Assembly: GCA_963922595.1 (NCBI GenBank)
Contig: CAWUIM010000027.1
Coordinates: forward strand, 1 to 39,925
From: JAJFFW01 sp963922595
GTDB taxonomy: Bacteria; Pseudomonadota; Alphaproteobacteria; Caulobacterales; Parvularculaceae
DNA: 39,925 bases
Direction: 5' to 3'
Shown here: piece after piece, positions 32,768 to 39,925 of the stretch
How positions within the stretch are numbered: the first letter of the stretch is position 1
How the letters are laid out: every line of letters begins with the position of its first letter
Program-made: the position numbers and the translations under genes
The notes under the pieces: generated by a model
Databases searched by the model: none
What the model saw: the letters and a program-made list of their open reading frames with translations, nothing else
What the model was told of the DNA's origin: nothing

Positions 32768-33622
32768 TCAAGATACCGGCGCCTGACGCATCAGATTACG
32801 ATAGCGCGCTGCGAGCGCAACAATCGGCGACGGGCGCACGACAGCGCCATTGCGCTTCTGTCTGACGAACCGGCCTGCCGCGATATCGTAGACTTCCCGC
32901 GTATGCGCTTTGCCGTCTTTTTCCCGCATGGGGGTTACATAGGTGCAATCATCGAAGAAGTAATGGGTCACCAGACTGAGACGCGTGCGCGAGCGATCGC
33001 GTATCGGCGCGCCGCCGTGGAACAAATTCGCCGACCACAAAAACGCCTCACCCTTTTTCATGAGCGCTTCTTTACGGTCGAACCGGCCTTTTGAAAGTTC
33101 CGCCGCCACGAACGGCTCGTAATCCGTCGCATAATTGTCGCCGCCCACATCCGCCGGCGCGTACACCGGCAGACGATGACTGCCCGGATAATAGACGAGC
33201 GGCCCATTCCCCTCGTCCGCTTTTTCAAGTGCGATCCAGACGCCGCACATCATCCGTTCCGGCGTCGAGGAAAAGTGGAACGTGTCCGCATGGGGCTTTT
33301 GTTCGCTTCCTCTGACGAAGCTTAACGTCTGAAACGGAAAAGCGCGCCGTCCGTATAATTTGGAAAGGAAAGACAATACGCCCGCGTCACAAGCAAGCGC
33401 TTTAATCGCCGGCGAACGCCGCCAGAGATCCTGCGCACGCCGTTTTCCTGACGCGATTACACGGCGCGTGTCCTCGGCCGCTGCGTCGATCAATTTCTCA
33501 TCGAAGGCGAAGGGGGTACTCAGGCAGCCTTCCGCGGCGTAACGCTGCGACACCGCATCGGTCCCGCCTAGGAGACACACGCTAGGCGTTTCAACATTGG
33601 TTTTTATGGGCACGGCAATCAC
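32768..33622 (-). CDS. phytanoyl-CoA dioxygenase (PhyH) family protein
   Basis: A 284-residue 2-oxoglutarate/Fe(II) dioxygenase-like protein. The iron ligands are visible: HADTF (about H111 and D113) and the distal histidine in NLFHGGAP (about H202). A 2-oxoglutarate-binding arginine is likely in SRTRLSLVTHYF. Between them is LVYYPGSHRLPVY, typical of PhyH. The substrate is unknown; members hydroxylate lipids, amino acids or natural products. The start is GTG 33622 with only a G-rich stretch upstream. The stop is immediately before mutM. Confidence 0.85.
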   Translation of the reverse strand: MIAVPIKTNVETPSVCLLGGTDAVSQRYAAEGCLSTPFAFDEKLIDAAAEDTRRVIASGKRRAQDLWRRSPAIKALACDAGVLSFLSKLYGRRAFPFQTLSFVRGSEQKPHADTFHFSSTPERMMCGVWIALEKADEGNGPLVYYPGSHRLPVYAPADVGGDNYATDYEPFVAAELSKGRFDRKEALMKKGEAFLWSANLFHGGAPIRDRSRTRLSLVTHYFFDDCTYVTPMREKDGKAHTREVYDIAAGRFVRQKRNGAVVRPSPIVALAARYRNLMRQAPVS

Positions 33623-33871
33623 CCCAATAGGCTATCTGTTTGCTTAAGTGATCGCCAGCGATCATCAAATATGCAGCCGCGAACTTTCGGCGCAGGCCAT
33701 CAAGCGCGTCGCGGTGACTTAAAGCGGTTCAAAATTAGTTGCACTGCAAAAACGCGCCGCGCAAGAGCCTTTGTCCACCACTTACCGGCGACGCCACGCA
33801 TTCCGCCCCGCGTTTTCATTTCCACGTCGCCTGAGGTATTCTGCAGCAGGCGATAAAAACGGGGGGGAGAT

Positions 33872-34927
33872 ATGGTCACGAAATCCAAGCGCCAAGACGC
33901 GCACTGGGCGAAGCAGCTTTTTGTAGCGGTCTTCTTCTTTGCGACCGCCTGCGCAAGCGCCGAACCAGCATCGCCCTCGGACCAGACGCGCGTGTCGTCA
34001 GTGGTCGCCGTCGGCGACATTCACGGCGACTACGAAGCCTACATGGCGATCTTGCGCCGCGCCGGCATCGTGGACAGCGCGGGCGAATGGGCTGGCGGCG
34101 ATACGCGATTTGTTCAACTCGGCGACGTTCCAGACAGAGGCCCGGACACGCGAAAAATACTCGACCATCTGATGGCGCTCGAAAAACAGGCCGCGCGCGC
34201 CGGCGGCGTTGTCATCGCGCTGATTGGCAATCATGAAGCGATGAATATCACCGGTGATTTGCGTTATGTGCATCCCGGCGAATACGCCGCGTTCGCCACA
34301 GCGCAGTCGCCGAAGCTCAGAGATCAATATTATCGGGCGAATGTCGAGGCTTTCACGTCATTCTACCGGGGTGAAAATCCAACCCTGACCGACAAGCAAG
34401 TTCGCGCCGCCTTTGATGAAGACTTTCCGCTCGGTTATGTTGAGCACAGGCGCGCGTGGGCCGCTGACGGCGTATACGGACGATGGGTCTCTAAGCATGA
34501 CGCTGTTCACATCATCGACAAAACGCTCTTCGTTCATGGCGGGATCAGCGCTGAATATGCCGACCGGTCAATAAAGAGCATTAACGACGAGGTCCGCGCG
34601 GCGCTCACCGGCGAAGGGCCGGCTGACATATTGACCGACGAATTAGGGCCGCTCTGGCACCGCGGAAATGCGCAAGAAACCGCCGACGGCGCGCAGGCCG
34701 TCGATCTGGCGCTTGAGGCCTATGATATCGACCGCATCATTGTCGGACATACGCCGCAATTGTCGGGCATTCAGTCGCGGTATGGCGGCAAAGTCCTCCT
34801 GATCGACACGGGCATGTCCGCGCATTACGGCGGCGTGCGATCCTATGTTCGTATAGAAGGCGACATCGTCACGGCTGTAGACGGCGGGCGATCGCAGACA
34901 TTGACAACACCCGAGGCGAGACAATGA
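33872..34927 (+). CDS. exported PPP-type (Shewanella-like) metallophosphatase
   Basis: A 351-residue calcineurin-like phosphatase with all metal-binding motifs: GDIHGDYE (about 48-55), GDVPDRGPD (about 84-92), GNHEAMN (about 119-125), VHGGIS (about 221) and GHTPQ (about 292). The motif style matches the Shewanella-like branch of PPP phosphatases. The N-terminus has a hydrophobic segment with ATAC near residues 24-27, so it is exported or possibly a lipoprotein. A strong GGGGGGGA site precedes ATG 33872. Its stop overlaps the next start (ATGA). Confidence 0.88.
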   Translation: MVTKSKRQDAHWAKQLFVAVFFFATACASAEPASPSDQTRVSSVVAVGDIHGDYEAYMAILRRAGIVDSAGEWAGGDTRFVQLGDVPDRGPDTRKILDHLMALEKQAARAGGVVIALIGNHEAMNITGDLRYVHPGEYAAFATAQSPKLRDQYYRANVEAFTSFYRGENPTLTDKQVRAAFDEDFPLGYVEHRRAWAADGVYGRWVSKHDAVHIIDKTLFVHGGISAEYADRSIKSINDEVRAALTGEGPADILTDELGPLWHRGNAQETADGAQAVDLALEAYDIDRIIVGHTPQLSGIQSRYGGKVLLIDTGMSAHYGGVRSYVRIEGDIVTAVDGGRSQTLTTPEARQ

Positions 34928-35976
34928 CCCGGGCTTGCTTGATCGCAATTCTCTGCTGTGCGGCTACCTTGTTCGCGCCCGCTGGCGCGAAAGCCGGAGA
35001 GCCGACGCCGCTATTTTCTGACGATGCGCCCCTCGACATCACAATTACAGGTCCAATCCGCGAGCTTGTACGCGGCATGTCTCGGTCGCCGACACCATAT
35101 GACGCAACGCTCGTCATCAAGGGGACCGAGACGGAAGCCCACGCCGTCACGATCAGCGCGCGCGGAAAATCACGTCGACGAAAGGAGAATTGCCAGTTTC
35201 CGCCGATACGAATTCGCATCAAGGAAAAACCGACGAAGGCGTCCCTGTTTCACCGGCAGCGATCGCTCAAGCTTGTCACCCATTGCCGCAAAACGATGGC
35301 GTTCCAAAGACACACTTTTCTGGAATATACAGCCTACAAACTTTTCAATGTGGCTACCGACACGAGTTTTCGCGTCCGGCTGGCGGAGATATCTTATGTT
35401 GACGAGAAGAGCGGCAAGGAGATCATTCGCCGGTTTGGATTTTTGATCGAGGATGTTGATGATCTCGCCAAGCGCGTCGACTTAAAAGAAGTCTCAATCG
35501 AACGCGCGTCGCGGGCGCAATTGAACGCTCAGTCAACGGCGACGGTGACGCTCTTCCAATATATGATCGGCAATCTCGATTGGGGCGTCCTTCAGGGGCC
35601 GACAGGCGATGAGTGTTGCCACAATGCGAAGTTGATTGGTTCAAGTAAGCAAGCGCAATCCGACCTGACGCCCGTTCCTTACGACTTTGACTATGCGGGT
35701 CTTGTCGACGCCCCTTACGCTGTGCCGCCGGCGAATGTTAATGTCTCTCGCGTGACGTCGCGGGTCTATCGCGGTTTTTGTGACTTCAACGCAGAGACGC
35801 GTGTCGCCGCTGAAACGTTCCGACAGAAAAAGCCGGCGTTTATGGCTGCGATCGAAACAGCGCCCGGCCTCAGCGAACGCGCGACAAAGAGCGTAAAGAA
35901 ATACCTTGAGGGATTTTTCAAGGCGATCGCTGATGACGCGACGCTCGAAAAAAAGCTCCTGTCAAATTGCCGATGA
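34924..35976 (+). CDS. exported CotH-kinase-like protein
   Basis: The 350-residue product has a signal peptide (residues about 1-24, ending AKAG). The body resembles CotH-type atypical kinases: an ISARGKSRRR strand region, LREYLAYRL-like FLEYTAYKLFNVATDTSFRVR (about 132-152), FGFLIEDVDDLAKR (171-184), then GNLDWGV (216), CCHNAKLI (231) and PYDFDYAG (252). The last motifs correspond to the catalytic-loop and metal-binding aspartates of the kinase fold. The assignment is by motif spacing only. It is translationally coupled to the phosphatase upstream. Confidence 0.7.
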   Translation: MTRACLIAILCCAATLFAPAGAKAGEPTPLFSDDAPLDITITGPIRELVRGMSRSPTPYDATLVIKGTETEAHAVTISARGKSRRRKENCQFPPIRIRIKEKPTKASLFHRQRSLKLVTHCRKTMAFQRHTFLEYTAYKLFNVATDTSFRVRLAEISYVDEKSGKEIIRRFGFLIEDVDDLAKRVDLKEVSIERASRAQLNAQSTATVTLFQYMIGNLDWGVLQGPTGDECCHNAKLIGSSKQAQSDLTPVPYDFDYAGLVDAPYAVPPANVNVSRVTSRVYRGFCDFNAETRVAAETFRQKKPAFMAAIETAPGLSERATKSVKKYLEGFFKAIADDATLEKKLLSNCR

Positions 35977-35990
35977 AAGCGTTATGCGCC

Positions 35991-36821
35991 TTATCGCGGC
36001 TTATAAATTGATAAAGCGCCCTTCTTCTTGCGCCCCTCATCAGCGATCACGAAAAGTCCGGACGGCAGGATCGTAACGCCTTCCGGTTGCGGATGAGCTT
36101 TCGACCCGATCGCGTGATACGCGACCTTGGCGCCGCGCGTCGTTATTTCCAGCACCGCGCCCGCATTTGAGTCGATAATCAGCAGATTACCAGTGTTGGC
36201 GTCGCGCTCGAGGCCCGACGCACGGAACGATCCCTCAACGGGCCGCGGCGCCAGATCGCGAAGCGCCACATTGATCAAGGGCGTCTTTTCATTCAGCCGA
36301 TCCTCGAAGCGCCAACGATAGAGGATGAGCCGGTCGCGCCGTTTGTTGAGCGTTGATCGCTTGCACAAGAGAAGGAGGCCGCCTTCTTCGTCAGGCGCCA
36401 TACCCTCAATCTCACATGTCTTGCCAAGGCCCGTATCGTAAACATTGTACGCGGCTCGTTGCGCATGGGGCTGCGGGCGCGCCTCGTAGATCAACCCGTC
36501 GCTGGTCACGAGATAGATAAACGCGCCGATGCGCGCGATCGCCTCGAAGTCGCCCGCCACCGTCGGCTCGCCGAGCGCGAATGACCGTAACACCGTTCCG
36601 TCATCAACGCTTATTTCGTGGATGATCGCATGTTCATCATTGTGGCCGTAAACGCTCTTTTCTCCGGCCGGCGCCAGGCCAGAAATTTCCACAAGATTCT
36701 TTGGCAACTTAAAAACGGAAACCGGCGCCTCAAATTCAGTCGCCTTTATGCGAGAGCTTCCCTGCGCCAATGCGATTGGCGGCTGCAACAAAAGACAAAA
36801 GCTCAGCAGAAAACGGATCAT
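35991..36821 (-). CDS. YjiK/SdiA-regulated-like periplasmic protein
   Basis: The 276-residue product has a signal peptide (residues 1-19, ending ALA). Beta-propeller-like repeats follow, characteristic of the SdiA-regulated/YjiK family: LVEISGLAPAG, GHNDEHAIIHEISVDDG, DFEAIARIGAFIYLVTSDG, CEIEGMAPDE, SGLERDANTGNLLIIDS and QPEGVTILPSGLFVIADE. The acidic residues in DFE and EIEG are the conserved ones. It overlaps the DUF4956 gene by 4 bp (ATGA), so the two are likely expressed together. The biochemical role is unknown. Confidence 0.8.
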   Translation of the reverse strand: MIRFLLSFCLLLQPPIALAQGSSRIKATEFEAPVSVFKLPKNLVEISGLAPAGEKSVYGHNDEHAIIHEISVDDGTVLRSFALGEPTVAGDFEAIARIGAFIYLVTSDGLIYEARPQPHAQRAAYNVYDTGLGKTCEIEGMAPDEEGGLLLLCKRSTLNKRRDRLILYRWRFEDRLNEKTPLINVALRDLAPRPVEGSFRASGLERDANTGNLLIIDSNAGAVLEITTRGAKVAYHAIGSKAHPQPEGVTILPSGLFVIADEGRKKKGALSIYKPR

Positions 36822-37465
36822 TTTGCGCCTTCCGCGTTTTTATGATTTTTCTTTGTCGCGTGACGCATATATCGATGCGCGCCTTTCTTCTCGCCATATC
36901 GCGCGATCCACAGGGCGAGAAAACAGTAGTTGAACATGATTGACATCACGATGGCGATTTCAAGCGCGCCGATGCCGGCCGCGAGACCAATGCCAATCGC
37001 CGTTAGGATAAAAAGAGCGTCGCCCGAGCTTTTCAAGGTGTTGCGAAACCGAACGCCGCCAACAATGCCCGCCAGGCCGAACGCAAGCGCAATGCTTTGG
37101 CTGACGATAATCACAATGCTCGTCACCGCAATCGGCAGCACCATGATCGTTTCAACAAGCGATTGATCATATTCATCGTGAATACGGATCGCCATATAGG
37201 TCCAGCTTAGCGGCCATACGGTCAGCACCGACCCCGCCACCGCGATGGTCAGCCAGACGAGACTGCCTTGCAAATTCTCGACAGTGTCCGCGCCGATTTC
37301 GATGGAATCGAATGGGTCAGAAGAAGCGCCGGCGAGCAATTGCTGCGCGCCGCCAATGGGCAGGTAAGACTGGAAATCGGGAACAAACTGGATGCCGGCA
37401 AGGACGAATCCGGTGACGGCGAGATAATAAACCGTCAATCGTCCCGCGAGACGCGCCGCCCTCAT
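36818..37465 (-). CDS. DUF4956 membrane protein
   Basis: A 215-residue membrane protein with about five hydrophobic segments. The C-terminal half shows the DUF4956 signature: SQSIALAFGLAGIVGGVRFRN followed by LKSSGDALFILTAIGIGLAAG. DUF4956 proteins are often encoded near VTC-domain polyphosphate polymerases and CotH-like proteins. No VTC gene is seen in this window. GGGGGG precedes ATG 37465. It is the first gene of the pair with the YjiK-like protein. Confidence 0.85.
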   Translation of the reverse strand: MRAARLAGRLTVYYLAVTGFVLAGIQFVPDFQSYLPIGGAQQLLAGASSDPFDSIEIGADTVENLQGSLVWLTIAVAGSVLTVWPLSWTYMAIRIHDEYDQSLVETIMVLPIAVTSIVIIVSQSIALAFGLAGIVGGVRFRNTLKSSGDALFILTAIGIGLAAGIGALEIAIVMSIMFNYCFLALWIARYGEKKGAHRYMRHATKKNHKNAEGAK

Positions 37466-37602
37466 ATCGCCCCCCTTTAATTACGTGATCGCGAATCCTA
37501 CAGTCATTACCCGAATGATGTAAATGTTTGCTGCGCAAGCGAGATGGGCGCCTGAGCGGAAGCGCCAGCGAATTTTCGTTTATAGGCTGAGGTTTATCCA
37601 AG

Positions 37603-37629
37603 AAAAAAACCCCCGCGGTTTTGCGGGGG
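37603..37629 (-). terminator. rpsA terminator
   Basis: A 7-bp GC stem (CCCCCGC with GCGGGGG) with a 6-nt loop is followed by seven Ts on the minus strand, 28 bp past the rpsA stop. Confidence 0.93.
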
Positions 37630-37656
37630 CTTTTCTTTGTTCATTAGGCGAAGGAA

Positions 37657-39366
37657 TTATTCTCCCTTATCGCCTTCCTTGAGTGCGGCGCCAAGAATGT
37701 CGCCGAGAGACGCGCCGGAATCGGCTGAGCCGTACTGCTCCACCGCCTCTTTCTCCTCAGCGACTTCACGCGCCTTGATGGAGAGATTGATGCGGCGCGA
37801 GGTTTTGTCGAAACCGGTGACGCGCGCGTCGATCTTATCGCCAACAGCAAAACGCTCGGGGCGCTGCTCGTTGCGGTCTTTGGAAAGATCCGACTTGCGG
37901 ATAAAGGCTTTCGGACCACCTTCGCCGCCTACTTGCACCTCGATGCCCCCATTTTCGATCGCCGTAACCGTGCAGGTGACGTCGTCGCCGCGGTTGATTT
38001 CGCCGACCGAATCCATCGGATCGGAGCCAACCTGTTTGACGCCAAGCGAGATGCGCTCTTTATCCGGATCAACATCAAGTACTTTGGCCGTAACCGTCTG
38101 ACCTTTTTCGTAGTCCTTGATCGCTTCCTCGCCGGAGCGGTCCCAGTCGAGGTCCGACAAGTGGACCATACCGTCCATGTCGTCGTTGATACCGACGAAA
38201 AGACCAAACTCCGTGATGTTCTTGATCTCGCCTTCGATAACTGAGCCGATCGGATATTCTTCGGCGAAACGCTCCCACGGATTGTCCGCGCATTGTTTCA
38301 GACCGAGTGAAATCCGGCGTTTGGCTTCGTCGACCTCGAGGACCATGACTTCCACTTCCTGGGAAGTGGAGACGATCTTGCCCGGGTGCACGTTCTTTTT
38401 CACCCAGCTCATCTCGGAGACATGGACCAGCCCCTCAATGCCGTCTTCCAGCTCCACAAACGCGCCATAGTCAGTGATGTTTGTGACGCGGCCAGTGAAC
38501 TTGGCGCTGAGCGGATACTTCGCCGCGACGCCCTGCCACGGATCGGGCTGGAGCTGTTTCACGCCAAGCGAAATCCGGTGCGTTTCAGGATTGATCTTAA
38601 TGATCTTAACACGGATTGTATCATTCACATTAATCACCTCAGACGGGTGATTGACGCGGCTCCAGGACATATCTGTCACGTGCAAGAGCCCGTCGACGCC
38701 CGGCGCAAGCTCGACGAATGCGCCGTAATCCGTGATATTCTTCACGACGCCATCGCGCTCATCGCCCTCGGTGAGCTCTTTGACGACTTCCTGACGATGT
38801 TCGGCGCGATCCTCTTCAAGGATGGAACGACGCGATACAACGATATTGCCGCGGCGCTTGTCCATCTTCAGGATGCGGAACGGTTGTTCGATATTCATCA
38901 GCGGGCCGGCGTCGCGCACGGGGCGAATATCCACCTGACTGCCGGGCAGGAAGGCCACGGCGCCGCCGAGATCGACGGTGAAGCCGCCCTTCACGCGGTT
39001 GAAAATAACGCCTGTGACGCGCTCTTCCGCGCCAAATTGCTTTTCAAGGCGGTCCCAGGCTTCCTCGCGGCGGGCTTTGTCGCGGCTGACCACCGCTTCG
39101 CCATGCGCGTTTTCAAGGCGTTCCACATATACGTCGACTTCATCGCCGACATTGAGGGACACGTCCTGTCCGGGCTGAGAGAATTCTTTCAAGGGGACGC
39201 GGCCTTCGGTTTTCAGGCCAACGTCGATAACCGCAACGTCCTTTTCGATGGCGGTGATGACGCCTTTGACAACGGTTTCTTCAAATTGTTGCTTGTCCAC
39301 CAGAGAGGCTTCAAGCATTTCCGCGAAATCGTCGCGGGACGGGTTCATGGTTTCAGTTGATGACAT
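37657..39366 (-). CDS. rpsA: 30S ribosomal protein S1
   Basis: The 569-residue protein has six S1 RNA-binding repeats; the first two are more divergent and repeats 3-6 show the typical DYGAFVELAPGVDGLLHVTDMSW / DYGAFVELEDGIEGLVHVSEMSW pattern, each followed by RISLGVKQ or RISLGLKQ. ATG 39366 is chosen because the following MSSTETMNPSRDDFAEML is the usual alphaproteobacterial N-terminus; a good SD is absent, as is common for rpsA. cmk lies upstream on the same strand; ihfB, often found downstream, is not. Confidence 0.97.
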   Translation of the reverse strand: MSSTETMNPSRDDFAEMLEASLVDKQQFEETVVKGVITAIEKDVAVIDVGLKTEGRVPLKEFSQPGQDVSLNVGDEVDVYVERLENAHGEAVVSRDKARREEAWDRLEKQFGAEERVTGVIFNRVKGGFTVDLGGAVAFLPGSQVDIRPVRDAGPLMNIEQPFRILKMDKRRGNIVVSRRSILEEDRAEHRQEVVKELTEGDERDGVVKNITDYGAFVELAPGVDGLLHVTDMSWSRVNHPSEVINVNDTIRVKIIKINPETHRISLGVKQLQPDPWQGVAAKYPLSAKFTGRVTNITDYGAFVELEDGIEGLVHVSEMSWVKKNVHPGKIVSTSQEVEVMVLEVDEAKRRISLGLKQCADNPWERFAEEYPIGSVIEGEIKNITEFGLFVGINDDMDGMVHLSDLDWDRSGEEAIKDYEKGQTVTAKVLDVDPDKERISLGVKQVGSDPMDSVGEINRGDDVTCTVTAIENGGIEVQVGGEGGPKAFIRKSDLSKDRNEQRPERFAVGDKIDARVTGFDKTSRRINLSIKAREVAEEKEAVEQYGSADSGASLGDILGAALKEGDKGE

Positions 39367-39572
39367 AAGGGTTAAGGTTAAGGGACCCGCATGAAGGGTT
39401 CCATCAGTCTCCAAATCAGTTCAGCTATACATGCCGACCGGTTGTTTCCGGCGGTCTTGCCTTTGCGCATTCGGTCCAAAGGCCGGTGAAGCCGAGTTTC
39501 AGTTAAGCGGCGCGGATCACGCTTCGGCGGACACAAAAACCGTCTTCAAAAAGAAATTTGCGCCGGCGCGAG

Positions 39573-39925
39573 CTATTGCTCGCCCCAGCGTTTGAAAACG
39601 CCGTCGATCACGCGGCGCGCCGCCGCGAATGCCGCGTCTATAGACAAATCAGTGGTGTCTAGCAACTCCGCATCCTCCGCGGCCACCATCGGCGCATCTT
39701 TGCGCTCGGCGTCCCGCGCATCCCGCTCGCGCAGATCGGCCAGAATGTCAGCTTCCTTCACGTCCGGACGGGTCGATAACAGCTCTTTCCAGCGGCGATG
39801 GGCGCGGACTTCAGGACTCGCCGTGACGAAGAATTTCATCGGCGCATCCGGGCAAACCACGGTGCCAATATCGCGCCCGTCGAGGACAGCCCCGCGTGCG
39901 CCGCCGCGCGCCCTATTCTTCCGGC
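39573..39925 (-). CDS. cmk: cytidylate kinase (partial, 5' end beyond the window)
   Basis: The C-terminal 117 residues of CMP kinase, which phosphorylates CMP and dCMP. Visible are the conserved LDGRDIGTVVCPDAPMKFFVTASPEVRAHRRWKEL segment, the following RERDARDAERKDAPMVAAEDAELLDTTDL lid region and the terminal helix. The frame is open to the window edge. It is upstream of rpsA on the same strand, the usual order. Confidence 0.96.
   Translation of the reverse strand, partial: RKNRARGGARGAVLDGRDIGTVVCPDAPMKFFVTASPEVRAHRRWKELLSTRPDVKEADILADLRERDARDAERKDAPMVAAEDAELLDTTDLSIDAAFAAARRVIDGVFKRWGEQ

Noticed and set aside
1..39925. CRISPR arrays, tRNA or rRNA genes, insertion sequences, prophage
   Set aside because: I saw no regularly spaced repeats, tRNA-like cloverleaf ends, transposase or phage genes anywhere in the window.

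Overview
The window is about 40 kb of GC-rich chromosome, almost certainly from an alphaproteobacterium. The evidence is the gene content: UrcA, DUF2336, DUF2794 and YdcH-type small proteins, an rpsT-dnaA-dnaN-recF-gyrB block, an rpsA-cmk pair, and strong Shine-Dalgarno (SD) sites with many 4-bp stop/start overlaps. A Caulobacterales- or Parvularculales-like marine or aquatic lineage is my inference; I cannot name a species.

Layout. 1-2.8 kb: the edge of an unknown gene, an exported protein of unknown function, a small lipoprotein, sufE, and an orphan DnaA-domain-IV-like DNA-binding protein. 2.9-11.2 kb: one tightly overlapping minus-strand operon of eleven genes for an Mrp/Mnh-type cation/proton antiporter. 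It has three large NuoL/M/N-like subunits, two extra small membrane proteins and an MrpC with a large histidine-rich insertion. 11.5-18.6 kb: a B12-type radical SAM enzyme, an UrcA protein, a ParA ATPase with a small possible ribbon-helix-helix partner, a DUF2336 protein, a lipoprotein with a duplicated motif, a polysaccharide flippase and a DUF2794 protein. 18.9-24.1 kb: a secreted metzincin protease bracketed by a 32-33 bp repeat, an OxyR-like LysR regulator with an OxyR-type operator but no peroxidatic cysteine, three small genes diverging from it, an AEC-family transporter, and a 37-residue membrane microprotein followed by a G-rich leader to a terminator.

24.4-33.6 kb: replication and repair genes, all transcribed leftward: phyH-like dioxygenase, mutM, rpsT, dnaA, dnaN, recF, gyrB. 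DnaA here is diverged in several conserved boxes but keeps the catalytic and DNA-contact residues. 33.9-37.5 kb: two convergent two-gene operons, a PPP-type phosphatase with a CotH-kinase-like exported protein, facing a DUF4956 membrane protein with a YjiK-like periplasmic protein. 37.6-39.9 kb: rpsA and the 3' part of cmk.

The most interesting items are the CotH-like/DUF4956/phosphatase neighbourhood, the MrpC histidine-rich insertion, the OxyR-like regulator, the microprotein with its G-rich 3' region, and the repeat around the metzincin gene. No CRISPR array, tRNA, rRNA, insertion sequence or prophage was seen.
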